DNA of 64,000 bases from BRH-c25 sp035627615 (GCA_035627615.1 DASPLL010000086.1:62001-126000); one strand, 5' to 3'; shown: positions 8,636 to 18,082, counted from the first letter of the stretch. Made by a program: numbers and translations. Notes: generated by a model not told the origin, from the sequence alone.

Positions 8636-9613
8636 ATGAAAAAGCTCATAGCTGCCTTGGTTTTGATTCTTATCATATTGGTTGGTCTCTTGGGATGCAG
8701 CGGCAAGAACGGCGATATTCAAGAGAATGATGCAGGAATACCTTCCATAGGCTATGGAAATACTCCCGGCAATATATCAAATGGGGGTATTGCGGCATTT
8801 CAGGGGGACTTTGTGTACTATTGCAATGGCAGTGATGATGTAAGTATATATAAGGTGAAGTTGAACGGATCGGATAAAACCAAATTGAACAGCGACCGGT
8901 CGATGTTCATAAATGTACAGGGTGACTGGGTATATTACAGCAATATAGAACAGACTGAAAACAGCAGGATGTACAAAATCAGGACTGACGGCTCTGAACG
9001 GAAAAGACTGACAGATGATGCCGCGTACTTTATAAATGTTGTGGATGAATGGATATATTACAGCAATGGGTCTGATAACAGGCGCATATATAAAATGAAG
9101 ACCGACGGCACCGGAAAAGCACGGATAGCCGACAGCTTTTCTTCATACCTGAATATGCAGGAGGATTGGATATATTACTGCAACGGGGATGATAAGAAGC
9201 GGATATATAAAGCCAGTACCGATGGTACGAAAAATGTGCCGGTATCTGAGGATGCAGCCGCATTTATAAACGTGGATGGAGACTGGATATACTACAGCAA
9301 TGGCTCCGATGGCAACAAGCTTTATAAGATCAGGACAGACGGGACAGCGAGGACGGAGCTTACAAAAGAAGAGGCTTTGTATATAAATGTGTCAGGGAAT
9401 TGGATTTATTACAGTAATGGATACAATGGCAACAGGATATTCAGGATAAATAAGGACGGCAAGGAAAAGGGTATATTGAATTATGAAAGCTCCAAATTTA
9501 TAAATGTTGTCGACGGCTGGCTGTATTTCATAGTTGATTCAGCCTCCAACAGGCTTTACAAAATGAAAAACGACGGTACAAAAATTCAAATGGTGGAAAA
9601 GTTAGAAAGGTAG
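8636..9613 (+). CDS. Repeat-containing lipoprotein (DUF5050-like, beta-propeller type)
   Basis: 325 aa with an N-terminal lipoprotein signal ending in LLGCSG (lipobox). The rest is about seven imperfect repeats of some 36 residues, each with W-(I/V/L)-Y-Y-S-N-G...(I/L)-Y-K...T-D-G-T. This pattern is typical of DUF5050-type six- or seven-bladed propellers on the cell surface of Clostridia. Ligand unknown. The ribosome binding site AAGGAGA precedes the ATG. A hairpin overlapping the stop codon separates it from the convergent EF-hand gene. Confidence 0.85.
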   Translation: MKKLIAALVLILIILVGLLGCSGKNGDIQENDAGIPSIGYGNTPGNISNGGIAAFQGDFVYYCNGSDDVSIYKVKLNGSDKTKLNSDRSMFINVQGDWVYYSNIEQTENSRMYKIRTDGSERKRLTDDAAYFINVVDEWIYYSNGSDNRRIYKMKTDGTGKARIADSFSSYLNMQEDWIYYCNGDDKKRIYKASTDGTKNVPVSEDAAAFINVDGDWIYYSNGSDGNKLYKIRTDGTARTELTKEEALYINVSGNWIYYSNGYNGNRIFRINKDGKEKGILNYESSKFINVVDGWLYFIVDSASNRLYKMKNDGTKIQMVEKLER

Positions 9614-9630
9614 GAAGCCTCCTACCTTTT
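9608..9630 (+). terminator. Terminator between convergent genes
   Basis: AGGTAGG / CCTACCT stem with a short T-run on the plus strand. It spans the lipoprotein stop codon and reaches the minus-strand stop at 9629. Confidence 0.7.
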
Positions 9631-10666
9631 ATACAACCAAATCTATATGCTGTATGGTCCCGGCACTTCCGTCCTCATTAAGGAAAATGCCTGTTTTCCG
9701 TATCACACCATTTTCTTTATTGCTTTCACCCTTCAGGCTGAATCCGGTATCGGCACTGCCAAGACAAATTGCACCTATACCCTTTTGACCAAGAGCGAAA
9801 AGTACGTCATTCCCATTTTCATTCTTGGTCCATATCCTTAATTTATTAAATGCTGCATCATTTTCATCTATCCAGCCGTTGCTGTCCGAATCATAAAGAG
9901 ACAAATCTGCAAAACCATTGCCGCTTTGCGGACCGAAAAGCTCACTGCCGTCATTTATTTTTCCGTCATTGTTCAAATCAAGGGACAGGAAGCCGGAACC
10001 GGCAGCTAAGCGGGATATCTGGTCAGGACTTCCGTCACAGTCAATATCAAAGCTGAATTTGCTGTCTGTGAGCAAAGCGGCTGGTGAATTGAAGTTAATG
10101 ACAAGAGGGTCTTTTCTTACCGCATCTCCTGCCCGTATATGTATTTCTTCACTGGACAAGAATTCTCTGCTCATGTTCAGTTGAAGGTCCACCGTAATCT
10201 CCTTCCCATCCGCGGTTCTTATGACTCCTGTAGATTTGAATGACATCTTTTCACACTCATAGTGCACTGCGCTGTTGTCATAGGTCATGCCCCAGCCTGC
10301 CCTGGGAATCGGACTGATTTGACTCAGCTGCACGCCTTCTCTTAATCTGATCCTCCTAGGCAGTAAAAATTTGAATTTTTTTCCCAGCAGACGCTCCAGC
10401 ATAGCCTCAAGTACTAATACCTTCTGCTTGTCCTTATCGCCGAGCATTTCCTCCGCCTCATCCTCCAGGCAATAGATCTCATTACTTCCCAGATATCTCT
10501 GAAGTTCCTTCCCTCTTTCGGATATATCCATAATTATCCCCGGAGGGCCGCTTATTCCTGAACCGGGATTGTCACCTACCCAGAACTGCAGGCTTTCCTG
10601 CTTATGATCCAGCTCTACTGATACATGCTGACCCTGGAAAGACATGTTTGAGCTTTCAATTTTCAT
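9629..10666 (-). CDS. Protein with EF-hand-like calcium-binding segments
   Basis: 345 aa, no signal peptide seen. The C-terminal half has Asp-rich loops DIDCDGSPD, LDLNNDGKINDGSELFG and YDSDSNGWIDENDAAFN, which resemble EF-hand/dockerin-like Ca2+ loops of large clostridial and RTX-like surface proteins. The N-terminal 150 residues resemble nothing I can name. Start ATG at 10666 follows GGAGGTGG and is preferred over the in-frame start at 10696. Function unknown; perhaps a Ca-binding structural protein. Confidence 0.75.
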   Translation of the reverse strand: MKIESSNMSFQGQHVSVELDHKQESLQFWVGDNPGSGISGPPGIIMDISERGKELQRYLGSNEIYCLEDEAEEMLGDKDKQKVLVLEAMLERLLGKKFKFLLPRRIRLREGVQLSQISPIPRAGWGMTYDNSAVHYECEKMSFKSTGVIRTADGKEITVDLQLNMSREFLSSEEIHIRAGDAVRKDPLVINFNSPAALLTDSKFSFDIDCDGSPDQISRLAAGSGFLSLDLNNDGKINDGSELFGPQSGNGFADLSLYDSDSNGWIDENDAAFNKLRIWTKNENGNDVLFALGQKGIGAICLGSADTGFSLKGESNKENGVIRKTGIFLNEDGSAGTIQHIDLVV

Positions 10667-10819
10667 ATTTCCACCTCCATGTGTTGATTTCACCAAAGCT
10701 GCAATCCTTTTTCGCTTTGGAATCGGGTTTATATAATTTATCGGTAAAAATTGGTTGAATTTGAAGGGAATATTTCATGATACAATAAATTATGATATAT
10801 TGTAATTGTATCGATACAT

Positions 10820-11268
10820 TAGTAGAATGATGCGACATAACTGAAGCAAGTGAAAACAATGGACTGCTATGAAATATTATTCCTCAGCCGAAGCTCCGCA
10901 ACCAGAACTTCTAAACTCATTCCGGGCAGCATCAAAACTCGCTCCGCTCAAACACTTGATGCTGCTTTCCTCCATTTCGTTAAGAAGTTCTAATGTTTCT
11001 ACGCAAGGCTGCTCCACAATATTTCACAGCATTCCAAGATACTTTTATACTATACATGCCCTTATAGAAGGCTATGCACCGACGTGGGGAAGCTATTTCC
11101 GACGAACCTTACAGCGACCTCGGAACGGAAGTGACCCCGGGCAAAATAACCAGACGGGCCCGCAGAGATGGGACTCCCGCCAGTGATTTTGCTGGCTTTG
11201 GAAGGTGAGGAGGACATACTTCCCCTACAGTCGGAATTCTCCACAAACTATGTCGCATTTTTCTACTA
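10820..11268 (+). ncRNA. Candidate large structured RNA or MITE upstream of the MocR gene
   Basis: The 5' arm TAGTAGAA (10820-10827) plus ATGCGACATA (10830-10839) pairs with TATGTCGCAT (11249-11258) plus TTCTACTA (11261-11268), an 18-bp closing helix with one 2x2 mismatch. Inside is a roughly 160-nt long hairpin at 10869-11027. Its nested arms are GAAATATT/AATATTTC, CAGCC/GGCTG, AGAACTTCT/AGAAGTTCT and GCAGCATCAA/TTGATGCTGC. A second domain at 11060-11240 contains GCAAAAT/ATTTTGC, among other stems. No convincing ORF fits. The downstream arm ends 15 bp before the ribosome binding site of the MocR gene. Strand and identity are uncertain: it could be a large clostridial ncRNA (raiA-like, for example) or a mobile palindromic element. 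Confidence 0.5.
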
Positions 11269-11294
11269 TTGTGTTACGAATAGGAGGTTAGATA

Positions 11295-12743
11295 ATGAGT
11301 AATGTGATATTGCCTGAAGACATCGATATTGCTATAGACAGGAATGACGGAAAGCCGCTTTATATACAGCTGTATGAGCAGTTGAAGAAATATATAACCA
11401 AGGGTGTACTGGCCGAGGACTTCAAGCTTCCTACCATAAGAAGCTTTGCAGAGTATCTGGGAGTCAATAGCGTGACCATAGTAAATGCTTATAAGCTGCT
11501 GGAGGAAAACAAGCTGGTTTATAAGAAGGTAGGCAGCGGCACCTTCGTAATGCCGCTGAAGGATGAGATAAACCTGGAAAGCGATGCGGTCATGGTAAGC
11601 GACGAAATAGAGTTTGATATAGAAAAAGGGACAGACGATGATACTATAAACCTTTCAACAGCTTCTCCCGACCCGAAGCTTTTTCCTGTAGGGGATTTCA
11701 GGAGGGTGCTCAATGAAGTGCTGGAACGTGATGGAGGAAAGGCTTTTATGTATCATGAAAGCATGGGCTACAAGCCCCTCAGGGAATCAATCGCTAAGTA
11801 TCTGCCGGCCTATGGCATAAAGGCGTCAGCTGAGGGCATTCACATCATATCCGGTGCCCAGCAGGGCATAGACATTATTTCAAGGGTCTTACTCACTAAC
11901 GGCGATTATGTTTTTGTGGAAAGCCCTACCTATAATGGGGCGGTGGCGGTATTCAAGTCAAGAGGGGCAAAAATAGTGGAGATACCTCTTCTGTCGGACG
12001 GACCCGATATGAAAGAACTGGAAAAGCGGCTGAAGCTTATCCGGCCTAAATTCATCTATGTAATGCCGAACTTTCAGAATCCTACCGGCTGCACATATTC
12101 TGAAAGGAAACGCAAGTACCTTATACTGCTATGCAAAAAATATGAGGTTATGATAGTTGAGGATGATTATATGAGTGATCTCAGCTATATTGACGAAGGG
12201 GCGAAGCCTCTCAAAGGGCTTGATAATGGAGACAGGGTGGTATATATCAAGAGCTTTTCCAAGATATTCATGCCGGGGCTTAGGGTTGGATACCTCATTA
12301 TACCCGGTTCCATCAAGGAGAAGGTCATGAGCATGAAGCACATTACCGACATATCCACATCAGGGCTGATGCAGAGGGTTCTTGACCTATACCTGAGGAG
12401 CGGCATATGGAACAAACATCTGGAATATATGAAGAAGGAATACAGCGTTAGGTATTATGAAGCAGTAAGGTCAGTGAAAAAATACCTTAGAGGAGCGAGC
12501 TTCACCCAACCATACGGTGGACTGAACCTATGGGTGAAGCTGCCTGAGAGAATAGGAGCCAGTGAGCTTCATAGCCGGTGTAGAGACAGAAACGTGCTTT
12601 TCACACCGGGAACGGTATTTATAAAAGGTGCCGAAGGCGAAGGCCATATCAGGATAAGCTTTGCCGGTACAGGTCTTGAACAGATAACAAAGGGTATATC
12701 CATAATTGGGCAGGTCATGGAGGAAATGAAGCATAAGCCCTAA
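11295..12743 (+). CDS. MocR-type GntR transcriptional regulator with aminotransferase fold
   Basis: 482 aa. The N-terminal GntR winged helix (LPTIRSFAEYLGVNSVTIVNAYKLL) is fused to a fold-type I PLP aminotransferase domain: GAQQGIDIISR, PTYNGA, MPNFQNPTG, VEDDYMSDLSY and the PLP lysine in YIKSFSKIFMPGLRVGY. This is the MocR/PdxR architecture. Members sense PLP or amino compounds and regulate vitamin B6, GABA or taurine genes. No target gene is evident beside it. ATG at 11295 follows AGGAGG. Its 3' end overlaps the convergent HD-GYP gene by 4 bp. Confidence 0.92.
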   Translation: MSNVILPEDIDIAIDRNDGKPLYIQLYEQLKKYITKGVLAEDFKLPTIRSFAEYLGVNSVTIVNAYKLLEENKLVYKKVGSGTFVMPLKDEINLESDAVMVSDEIEFDIEKGTDDDTINLSTASPDPKLFPVGDFRRVLNEVLERDGGKAFMYHESMGYKPLRESIAKYLPAYGIKASAEGIHIISGAQQGIDIISRVLLTNGDYVFVESPTYNGAVAVFKSRGAKIVEIPLLSDGPDMKELEKRLKLIRPKFIYVMPNFQNPTGCTYSERKRKYLILLCKKYEVMIVEDDYMSDLSYIDEGAKPLKGLDNGDRVVYIKSFSKIFMPGLRVGYLIIPGSIKEKVMSMKHITDISTSGLMQRVLDLYLRSGIWNKHLEYMKKEYSVRYYEAVRSVKKYLRGASFTQPYGGLNLWVKLPERIGASELHSRCRDRNVLFTPGTVFIKGAEGEGHIRISFAGTGLEQITKGISIIGQVMEEMKHKP

Positions 12744-14032
12744 ATTATTTCCTTCAGGATCTTTACCACAGAAGCATCGATATTTCCCACCGCAACCATG
12801 GAATCCATTATTCCCAGGGCTTTTTCTTTCAGCATGCCGTCCCTGTACGGTCTTGCTTCGGTCAGTGCCTGGTATATGTCGCATACAGCCATGATTCTCG
12901 ATTGATGGCAAAGCTTTTCTGCACCTATACCTTCAGGATAGCCTGAGCCATTAAGGGTCTCATGGTGGCTGGCGGCCCAGCCTGAGATATCCTGCATACC
13001 GGAGATATTACCCAATATGAGCTTTGTATAGTAGGTATGGGATTTTATTATTGTATACTCTTCTGCACTGAGCTTTCCCGGTTTATCGAGTATATGATTG
13101 GGTATTGAAAGCTTTCCTATATCATGCAGCAGGGCAGCAATTTTCATTTTTATCGTAGTATCGTCATCAAAGCCATAATACTTTGAAAACAGTTGTGCGT
13201 AATGGGACAATCCTATGGAGTGCTCATGGGTGAAAGCACTTTTCTTATCTATTATAGCTGCAAAGACAACAGCGATATTTTCAATGGTGTTGAGTGACAT
13301 CGGCGCTTGAACAGGAGGATGCATACGTGTAAGGACATCCGGATTTGTGCTGATGTTTTCCATATCCAGCCAGAACCTCTCAGGTTTGCACGCTTCCATA
13401 AAAGCATCCGTGATATGCGGGCTGAAGTACCTGCCCTGCCTGGACCTGATCCAGGCAGTAATATGCTCCCTCTGCATCCAGTAAGGCTTTTCACTGTCAT
13501 AAATAAGTTCAAACATGTCGGCAATATGGATTATCTGTGATTCCTCAGGTATATTGCTTCCTGTGAGTCTGTCAGGTCCCGAGCCATCCCAATTCTCATG
13601 ATGAAAGCCTATAAATTCTGAAATACTGCTATCTACAGGTAGTTTTTTTATTATTTGTGCGCCGAATTCCGAATGCTCACGTATAAAGCTGCTATCCTGA
13701 TGAGATTCTGTAAATGCCTCTACTGCGCCTATATCATGGGAGCAGGCTGCTATATAAAGATTCTTAAGGCGTATATCATCGTAATTAAGCTTATTTGCGA
13801 TATAAAGGGACACCAGGGCGGTTTTTTTTGAGTGATTGGTGAAATTATGTTTGTGGACATTGAAGCCCGGTACCGAAACGTCAAAATCCACTTTTTTAAT
13901 CTTGTCCCGGAGGGCGCATGCTTCAGCTAAATCCAGGGACAAAGAAATTGAATTTATAAAGCTGGTGAAATCAATATATGTATCAGCGATAATCAAGTGA
14001 AGATCAACTCCTTGTAAAATGTTAGGATTCAT
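12740..14032 (-). CDS. Tandem HD-GYP domain protein (probable cyclic-di-nucleotide phosphodiesterase)
   Basis: 430 aa, two HD modules and no membrane segment. The first (about residues 60-220) has ACSHDIGAV and HHENWDGSGPDRL, a degenerate HD-GYP. The second (about 255-430) is complete, with HEHSIGL, LLHDIGKLSIP, ILDKPGKL, HHETLNGSGYPEG and DIYQALTEARPYR. HD-GYP proteins hydrolyse c-di-GMP or related signals. Here the second module is probably catalytic and the first regulatory. It is a single gene, convergent with the MocR gene. Confidence 0.88.
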   Translation of the reverse strand: MNPNILQGVDLHLIIADTYIDFTSFINSISLSLDLAEACALRDKIKKVDFDVSVPGFNVHKHNFTNHSKKTALVSLYIANKLNYDDIRLKNLYIAACSHDIGAVEAFTESHQDSSFIREHSEFGAQIIKKLPVDSSISEFIGFHHENWDGSGPDRLTGSNIPEESQIIHIADMFELIYDSEKPYWMQREHITAWIRSRQGRYFSPHITDAFMEACKPERFWLDMENISTNPDVLTRMHPPVQAPMSLNTIENIAVVFAAIIDKKSAFTHEHSIGLSHYAQLFSKYYGFDDDTTIKMKIAALLHDIGKLSIPNHILDKPGKLSAEEYTIIKSHTYYTKLILGNISGMQDISGWAASHHETLNGSGYPEGIGAEKLCHQSRIMAVCDIYQALTEARPYRDGMLKEKALGIMDSMVAVGNIDASVVKILKEII

Positions 14033-14195
14033 AAACTATTATATAATAGTTTGAGTCTGAAAGTGTGTGTAAAAATGTAAAAAATGTATAACATAATGTA
14101 CTGGTATGTATGGAGAAGAATAAGAATCGGGATTCTTGGAGAAATTTATGTTGTGGTATTGATATGATATACATAAGTAAATGTGGAGGTAATGG

Positions 14196-15164
14196 ATGAA
14201 GGAGTTTTACATAGGAATAGATGTGGGATCGGTAAGTACCAATGTGGTTGCAATTGACAACAGCTTCAATGTGCTGTCAAAGCAATACATCAGAACAAAC
14301 GGTCAGCCCGTTGAATCAGTAAAGCAGGGCTTAAGATGTCTCAGGAAGGAATTCGGGGATGAAGCAAGAGTGCTTGGAATAGGTGCTACAGGAAGCGGCA
14401 GACAGCTTACAGGGATAATGGTGGGTGCAGATGTAGTAAAAAATGAAATAACTGCACACGCTACCGCAACAATTGCATATTTCCCTGAAGTCAGAACCAT
14501 ATTTGAAATTGGAGGACAGGATTCCAAGATAATAATACTGAAAAACGGCATGGTAACCGATTTTGCAATGAATACTGTGTGTGCGGCGGGTACAGGCTCA
14601 TTTCTGGAGCATCAGGCCGAAAGACTCAGGGTCAGGATAGAGGATTTTGGAGATCTTGCATTAACAGCCGCAAAAAATGTGAGGATTGCAGGAAGATGTA
14701 CTGTTTTTGCAGAGTCTGACATGATCGCAAAGCAGCAATACGGCTTTTCAAAAGCTGAAATCATAAATGGCTTATGTGAAGCGCTTGTGCGGAATTATAT
14801 AAACAATCTCGGAAGAGGTAAGAGGCTTGAGCCTCCTTTTGTGTTCCAGGGAGGAGTGGCTGCCAACAAAGGTATAAAAGCGGCCTTCGAGAGGGAAATA
14901 GGCCATGAAGTCATTATCCTTGAGCATTACAATGTGATGGGGGCTATAGGAGCTGCAATCCTCGCCAGGGATCACATCGAAAACACAGGTACCGCTACAA
15001 GCTTCAGGGGGTTTGAGGCCGGTGACTTTGATTTTAAACCCACCAGCTTTGAATGCAGCGGTTGTGATAATTCCTGTGAGGTGATCAAGGTGGAGCTGAA
15101 CAGCAGGATCGTAGCAATGTGGGGTGACCGGTGCGGCAAATGGACCAATTCAGTAATACACTGA
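14196..15164 (+). CDS. BadF/BadG/HgdC-type ATPase, 2-hydroxyacyl-CoA dehydratase activator family
   Basis: 322 aa. Actin-like ASKHA ATPase with GIDVGSVSTNVV, GATGSGR, the cluster-binding cysteines in NTVCAAGTGSFLEHQAERL and AGRCTVFAESDM, and FQGGVAANKG. Dimers of this family hold one [4Fe-4S] cluster and inject electrons at low potential into dehydratases or double-cubane proteins. A C-terminal extension carries CSGCDNSCEV and a further Cys in GDRCGKW. No dehydratase gene adjoins it. The DUF2229-type proteins at 31.2-33.3 kb are candidate partners. ATG at 14196 follows GGAGG. Confidence 0.88.
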   Translation: MKEFYIGIDVGSVSTNVVAIDNSFNVLSKQYIRTNGQPVESVKQGLRCLRKEFGDEARVLGIGATGSGRQLTGIMVGADVVKNEITAHATATIAYFPEVRTIFEIGGQDSKIIILKNGMVTDFAMNTVCAAGTGSFLEHQAERLRVRIEDFGDLALTAAKNVRIAGRCTVFAESDMIAKQQYGFSKAEIINGLCEALVRNYINNLGRGKRLEPPFVFQGGVAANKGIKAAFEREIGHEVIILEHYNVMGAIGAAILARDHIENTGTATSFRGFEAGDFDFKPTSFECSGCDNSCEVIKVELNSRIVAMWGDRCGKWTNSVIH

Positions 15165-15301
15165 GCGGTTTGAAGCTAGAAGTTCTCTTAAGAAAAGAAC
15201 ACGGACATAATGAACTGCTTTTTTTCTAAAAGGTTGCATATATTTATCCTTTCCGTAATAACTTTATATAAAGAAATATTAAGGACTGCATCCAATGGTC
15301 T

Positions 15302-15754
15302 ATGATGGGAGGGATATTTATAAAATCGAGAATTATTATAGTAACAAAAAAGAATCTTATGATCTATGCTGCACTACTGCTTATCCTGGTTATCGGCCTG
15401 GTATTATTGTTTACATTAAGGAGTAATGAGGTAGGATTTGCTGCCTCAGGCTATACATATCTGAAATACAATGATGGAATATATGTAGGCGTTGAAAAAA
15501 CAGAGTCCGGGGACGTGAAGGCAGAGGTGACCATAAAGAACTCAAAGATAAAGGACATCAAGCTTATCGAAATGCCTTCAGAATACATAAGCAACAACCC
15601 CAACATTAATGATGAAATATCTGATATAATCTATACGACGATAAAGTCACAGGACGTAGCAACGGCAAATGATACAGGGAATACCTCCTATGTGCTGAGC
15701 AAGGTGGTAAAGGCTGTCAGAAATGCACTTAACGAATCTTTGATTATGCAGTGA
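15302..15754 (+). CDS. Membrane-anchored FMN-binding-like domain protein
   Basis: 150 aa. One N-terminal transmembrane helix is followed by YNDGIYVGVEKTESGDVKAE and VTIKNSKIKDIKLIEMP, the strand pattern of FMN-binding domains (RnfG/NqrC type). The flavinylation motif (SGATYTS-like) is replaced by NDTGNTSYVLSKVV, so covalent FMN attachment is doubtful. The start is uncertain: the ATG pair at 15302 lacks a well-placed ribosome binding site. It ends before a strong convergent terminator. Confidence 0.65.
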   Translation: MMGGIFIKSRIIIVTKKNLMIYAALLLILVIGLVLLFTLRSNEVGFAASGYTYLKYNDGIYVGVEKTESGDVKAEVTIKNSKIKDIKLIEMPSEYISNNPNINDEISDIIYTTIKSQDVATANDTGNTSYVLSKVVKAVRNALNESLIMQ

Positions 15755-15763
15755 GAAATGAAA

Positions 15764-15793
15764 AATCTCAATGGTATTCATACCATTGAGATT
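15764..15793. terminator. Bidirectional terminator
   Basis: Perfect 14-bp inverted repeat AATCTCAATGGTAT / ATACCATTGAGATT with a 2-nt loop between convergent genes. AT-rich flanks serve both strands. Confidence 0.85.
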
Positions 15794-15812
15794 AATTTAT
15801 TTATGGATTATA

Positions 15813-16229
15813 TTACTGACTTTGTTTGCAGTCAGGGCAATAACCAAAGAAATAAAGCTGCTGGTTAACCAGATGGTAACCTGTCTTACTCTCCACCTGA
15901 TCCAAAAGGTCAAAAAGCATATTGTTGTCGACATCCTCAACCTTTCCACAAGTTACACAGGTAATATGGGGGTGCTGATTGACATTTGCATCGTATCTGA
16001 ATTTGTCTTCCCCGACATTGAGTTCCTGAACCAGCCCGAGCTCCTTGAAGACTTCAAGGGATTTATATACAGTTGCCAGGCTCATTGTAGGATATAAGGG
16101 CTGTAGTTTGCTGTATAGCATATCCACACTAGGGTGCTCCTTGGTATTTTTCAATATGTCGTAAACGGCTATACGCTGGGGGGTCACTTTAAAGCCCTTT
16201 CCCTTGAGATATTTAATTAAATCAACCAT
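15813..16229 (-). CDS. Fur-family repressor, PerR-like
   Basis: 138 aa. Winged helix GFKVTPQRIAVYDIL...HPSVDMLYSKL, then the dimer domain with HPHITCVTCGKVEDVDN and CPDC, the two CxxC pairs of the structural zinc site. This matches PerR/Fur of anaerobic Firmicutes that sense peroxide or iron, and PerR is the better guess by motif order. Start at 16229 is chosen for GGAGG (reverse of 16237-16241) 7 bp upstream. An N-terminal extension to 16274 has no support. Confidence 0.9.
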   Translation of the reverse strand: MVDLIKYLKGKGFKVTPQRIAVYDILKNTKEHPSVDMLYSKLQPLYPTMSLATVYKSLEVFKELGLVQELNVGEDKFRYDANVNQHPHITCVTCGKVEDVDNNMLFDLLDQVESKTGYHLVNQQLYFFGYCPDCKQSQ

Positions 16230-16432
16230 AATCATTCCTCCAGCGAAATTATTATTTGAATGAGTAGGATTCAAAAATACATTACATACATTTTAATAAA
16301 AGACTTCCATTAAAAAAAGCATAATGTAAAAATTTTCATTTGTCAATATATATTAGTAAAAAATTGGAAATTATGATAGAATATTCACGAAATCGTCATG
16401 TTATTCGATAATAACTATTAGCAAATAAAACC

Positions 16433-16447
16433 TATAATTTAATTATA
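16433..16447. promoter_or_regulatory. 7-1-7 palindrome resembling a Per/Fur box
   Basis: TATAATT-T-AATTATA, perfect 7-1-7 symmetry, lies about 200 bp upstream of the perR-like start. It resembles the Per box form but is AT-only, so chance is possible. The remainder of the 306-bp gap (16230-16535) is AT-rich with no gene. Confidence 0.35.
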
Positions 16448-16497
16448 CCACTAATCAGGAAAATGTAAATACTATTATGAAAGACTGAATCAGAAAA

Positions 16498-16522
16498 GCC
16501 CCCTGGAATTGAATCCGGGGGC
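16498..16522 (-). terminator. Terminator of the LysM gene
   Basis: GCCCCC / GGGGGC stem. On the minus strand the stem is followed by a TTTTC tract. Directly downstream of the minus-strand LysM gene. Confidence 0.8.
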
Positions 16523-16535
16523 ATGATATTTTTAG

Positions 16536-17789
16536 TTATAATCCTGCCGCTACCTTGACTGCCTTCTGGTGGCTTGCGTCCAGCCTGCTTCCGCTGTGGG
16601 TCCTGCTGTTCTTGAAGTGTATGCAGAAGTGTCCTTTGAATTTGTTGGCGCTTCCTATGGACTCACCGCCGTGGGGCATGCCGTTCATTGAAGCGGCTAT
16701 CCTTCGCTCGACACCTTTTTTGTCCTTTATGGTAACGATTATAGCTCTTCTGTTCCAGCTCCAGCTTCCGTAAAGGCTCTTCATGATTTGTGTATCCTCT
16801 GCGGTCAGGGGCTCCGAATCGGCATGGTTTCTGCCGTATAATCTCTTCACTTTAAAGGATTTGCCTGTTTCCACATCAGTTACTGTTGCAATGGCGCCCT
16901 TTTCATATATGTGCTGCACCTCTTTAAACCAATCAAGATATTCGCCGTTTTTGTCTGAAGAGGTACCGGTGTCTTCTTCTATAACTACATCGACGCCTTC
17001 CGGTATTTTTACTTCCTGTCCTATCTGAAGGACGGTATCGCTGCTGAAGCTGTTTTCCCCCAGTATGGCTTCTGCGGTAACGCCGAAATCCTCAGCAATG
17101 GATTCGAAAGTGTCTCCGTCCTTTACAACATATATATTTTTATTGTATTCATATATGTTGCCCAGCTCTGAACTGTCCTGTACGGGGATTACAGTTTTCG
17201 CTTCCGCTCCGGTATTATTGCCTTCGGCAGTAGTATCCTCCTTGGGCTTGGCCTCAGCCGGAGCGGGAGCGGGCTTCACTACTTTCACAACGTTCGGTAT
17301 TATGATCTCCTTACCTATGTCGAGTATGCTGTCTTCACTGAGACCGTTATATTCAAGGACCGAATCGACGGATACGTTATAATCGGCGGCTATATCCCAT
17401 ATGGTATCACCTTTTCTGATTTTATACCGTACATTGATCTTGGTGGTATCCTTTCTCGAAGCGGCATTCCGGCTGGGAAGCTTGATTTTTTCTCCTGACA
17501 GCTTGTTCAGCCAGCTTATTGTTGTGGGACCAAGGATACCATCACTGCCCAGGTCATATTTTTTCTGGAATTCCTTTACGGCAGCTTCGGTGACTTTTCC
17601 GAAATAGCCTGTACAATCTTCATCAAAAAAACCTAATTCCTTGAGTACAGCTTGAGCTTCCTTTACTTCCGGAGTTCTATCCCCCCGTTTCAGCACTGCC
17701 GTATCGGCATACGCAGGGATAGCTAAAATGAAAAGTATTGTCAGTGAGAGTATAGCCAGGGCTGTTCTTCTGTAAAGAATGGTTTTCAT
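16536..17789 (-). CDS. Secreted peptidoglycan-binding/LysM protein
   Basis: 417 aa. A signal peptide (ALAILSLTILFILAIPAYA) precedes a PG_binding_1 domain (EVKEAQAVLKELGFF...LGPTTISWLN). Two LysM domains follow (RKGDTIWDIAADYNVSVDSV and VKDGDTFESIAEDFGV), with an Ala/Pro/Glu-rich linker between them. The last roughly 130 residues form a domain ending GHFCIHFKNSRTHSGSRLD, with conserved Cys and His, common in clostridial cell-wall proteins but of unknown activity. Probable cell-wall or spore-envelope protein. It is monocistronic. Confidence 0.85.
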   Translation of the reverse strand: MKTILYRRTALAILSLTILFILAIPAYADTAVLKRGDRTPEVKEAQAVLKELGFFDEDCTGYFGKVTEAAVKEFQKKYDLGSDGILGPTTISWLNKLSGEKIKLPSRNAASRKDTTKINVRYKIRKGDTIWDIAADYNVSVDSVLEYNGLSEDSILDIGKEIIIPNVVKVVKPAPAPAEAKPKEDTTAEGNNTGAEAKTVIPVQDSSELGNIYEYNKNIYVVKDGDTFESIAEDFGVTAEAILGENSFSSDTVLQIGQEVKIPEGVDVVIEEDTGTSSDKNGEYLDWFKEVQHIYEKGAIATVTDVETGKSFKVKRLYGRNHADSEPLTAEDTQIMKSLYGSWSWNRRAIIVTIKDKKGVERRIAASMNGMPHGGESIGSANKFKGHFCIHFKNSRTHSGSRLDASHQKAVKVAAGL

Positions 17790-17974
17790 AGGATATCTCC
17801 TCTCAAGCGGATTGAATGACCGAAGTATTCTGCCTCCATATTGGAATTCAGCCTGTCTTTTTATTCCATTATACTACTGCATTTTACTTATGTGAAGTTA
17901 AAATTTTCTATCTTCAGAATATTTGGTATATGCAGGAAATACATAACATTGGTCGAATTAATTAATAATAATAA

Positions 17975-18066
17975 GGCTGCGAGGTTTCGAGGCTTCGGGG
18001 TTTCGAGGCAGGGGCGATTCATGAATCGCCCGTACGGTTGTTGGGAACGCATTTTATGCGTTCCGC
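17975..18066. repeat. Intergenic low-complexity repeat with palindromes
   Basis: Contains TTCGAGGCTTCGG-type text, then the palindrome GGGCGATTCATGAATCGCCC (18012-18031) and a hairpin GGAACGCA/TGCGTTCC (18044-18064). The same palindrome recurs at 21503-21530. Confidence 0.7.
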
Positions 18067-18082
18067 CAGAGAGGATGATCAT

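Noticed and set aside
9030..9263. 77-aa minus-strand ORF and similar antisense ORFs across the window
   Set aside because: They lie wholly inside well-supported genes, mirror repeated codons and lack ribosome binding sites.
10869..11244. ORFs of 105 aa (+) and 60 aa (-) in the gap before the MocR gene
   Set aside because: They run through the nested hairpins, have no ribosome binding site and show no protein-like pattern; the region folds as an element instead.
15813..16097. Plus-strand ORF of 108 aa (15771-16097)
   Set aside because: Shadow of the PerR-like gene on the other strand; it also begins inside the terminator hairpin.
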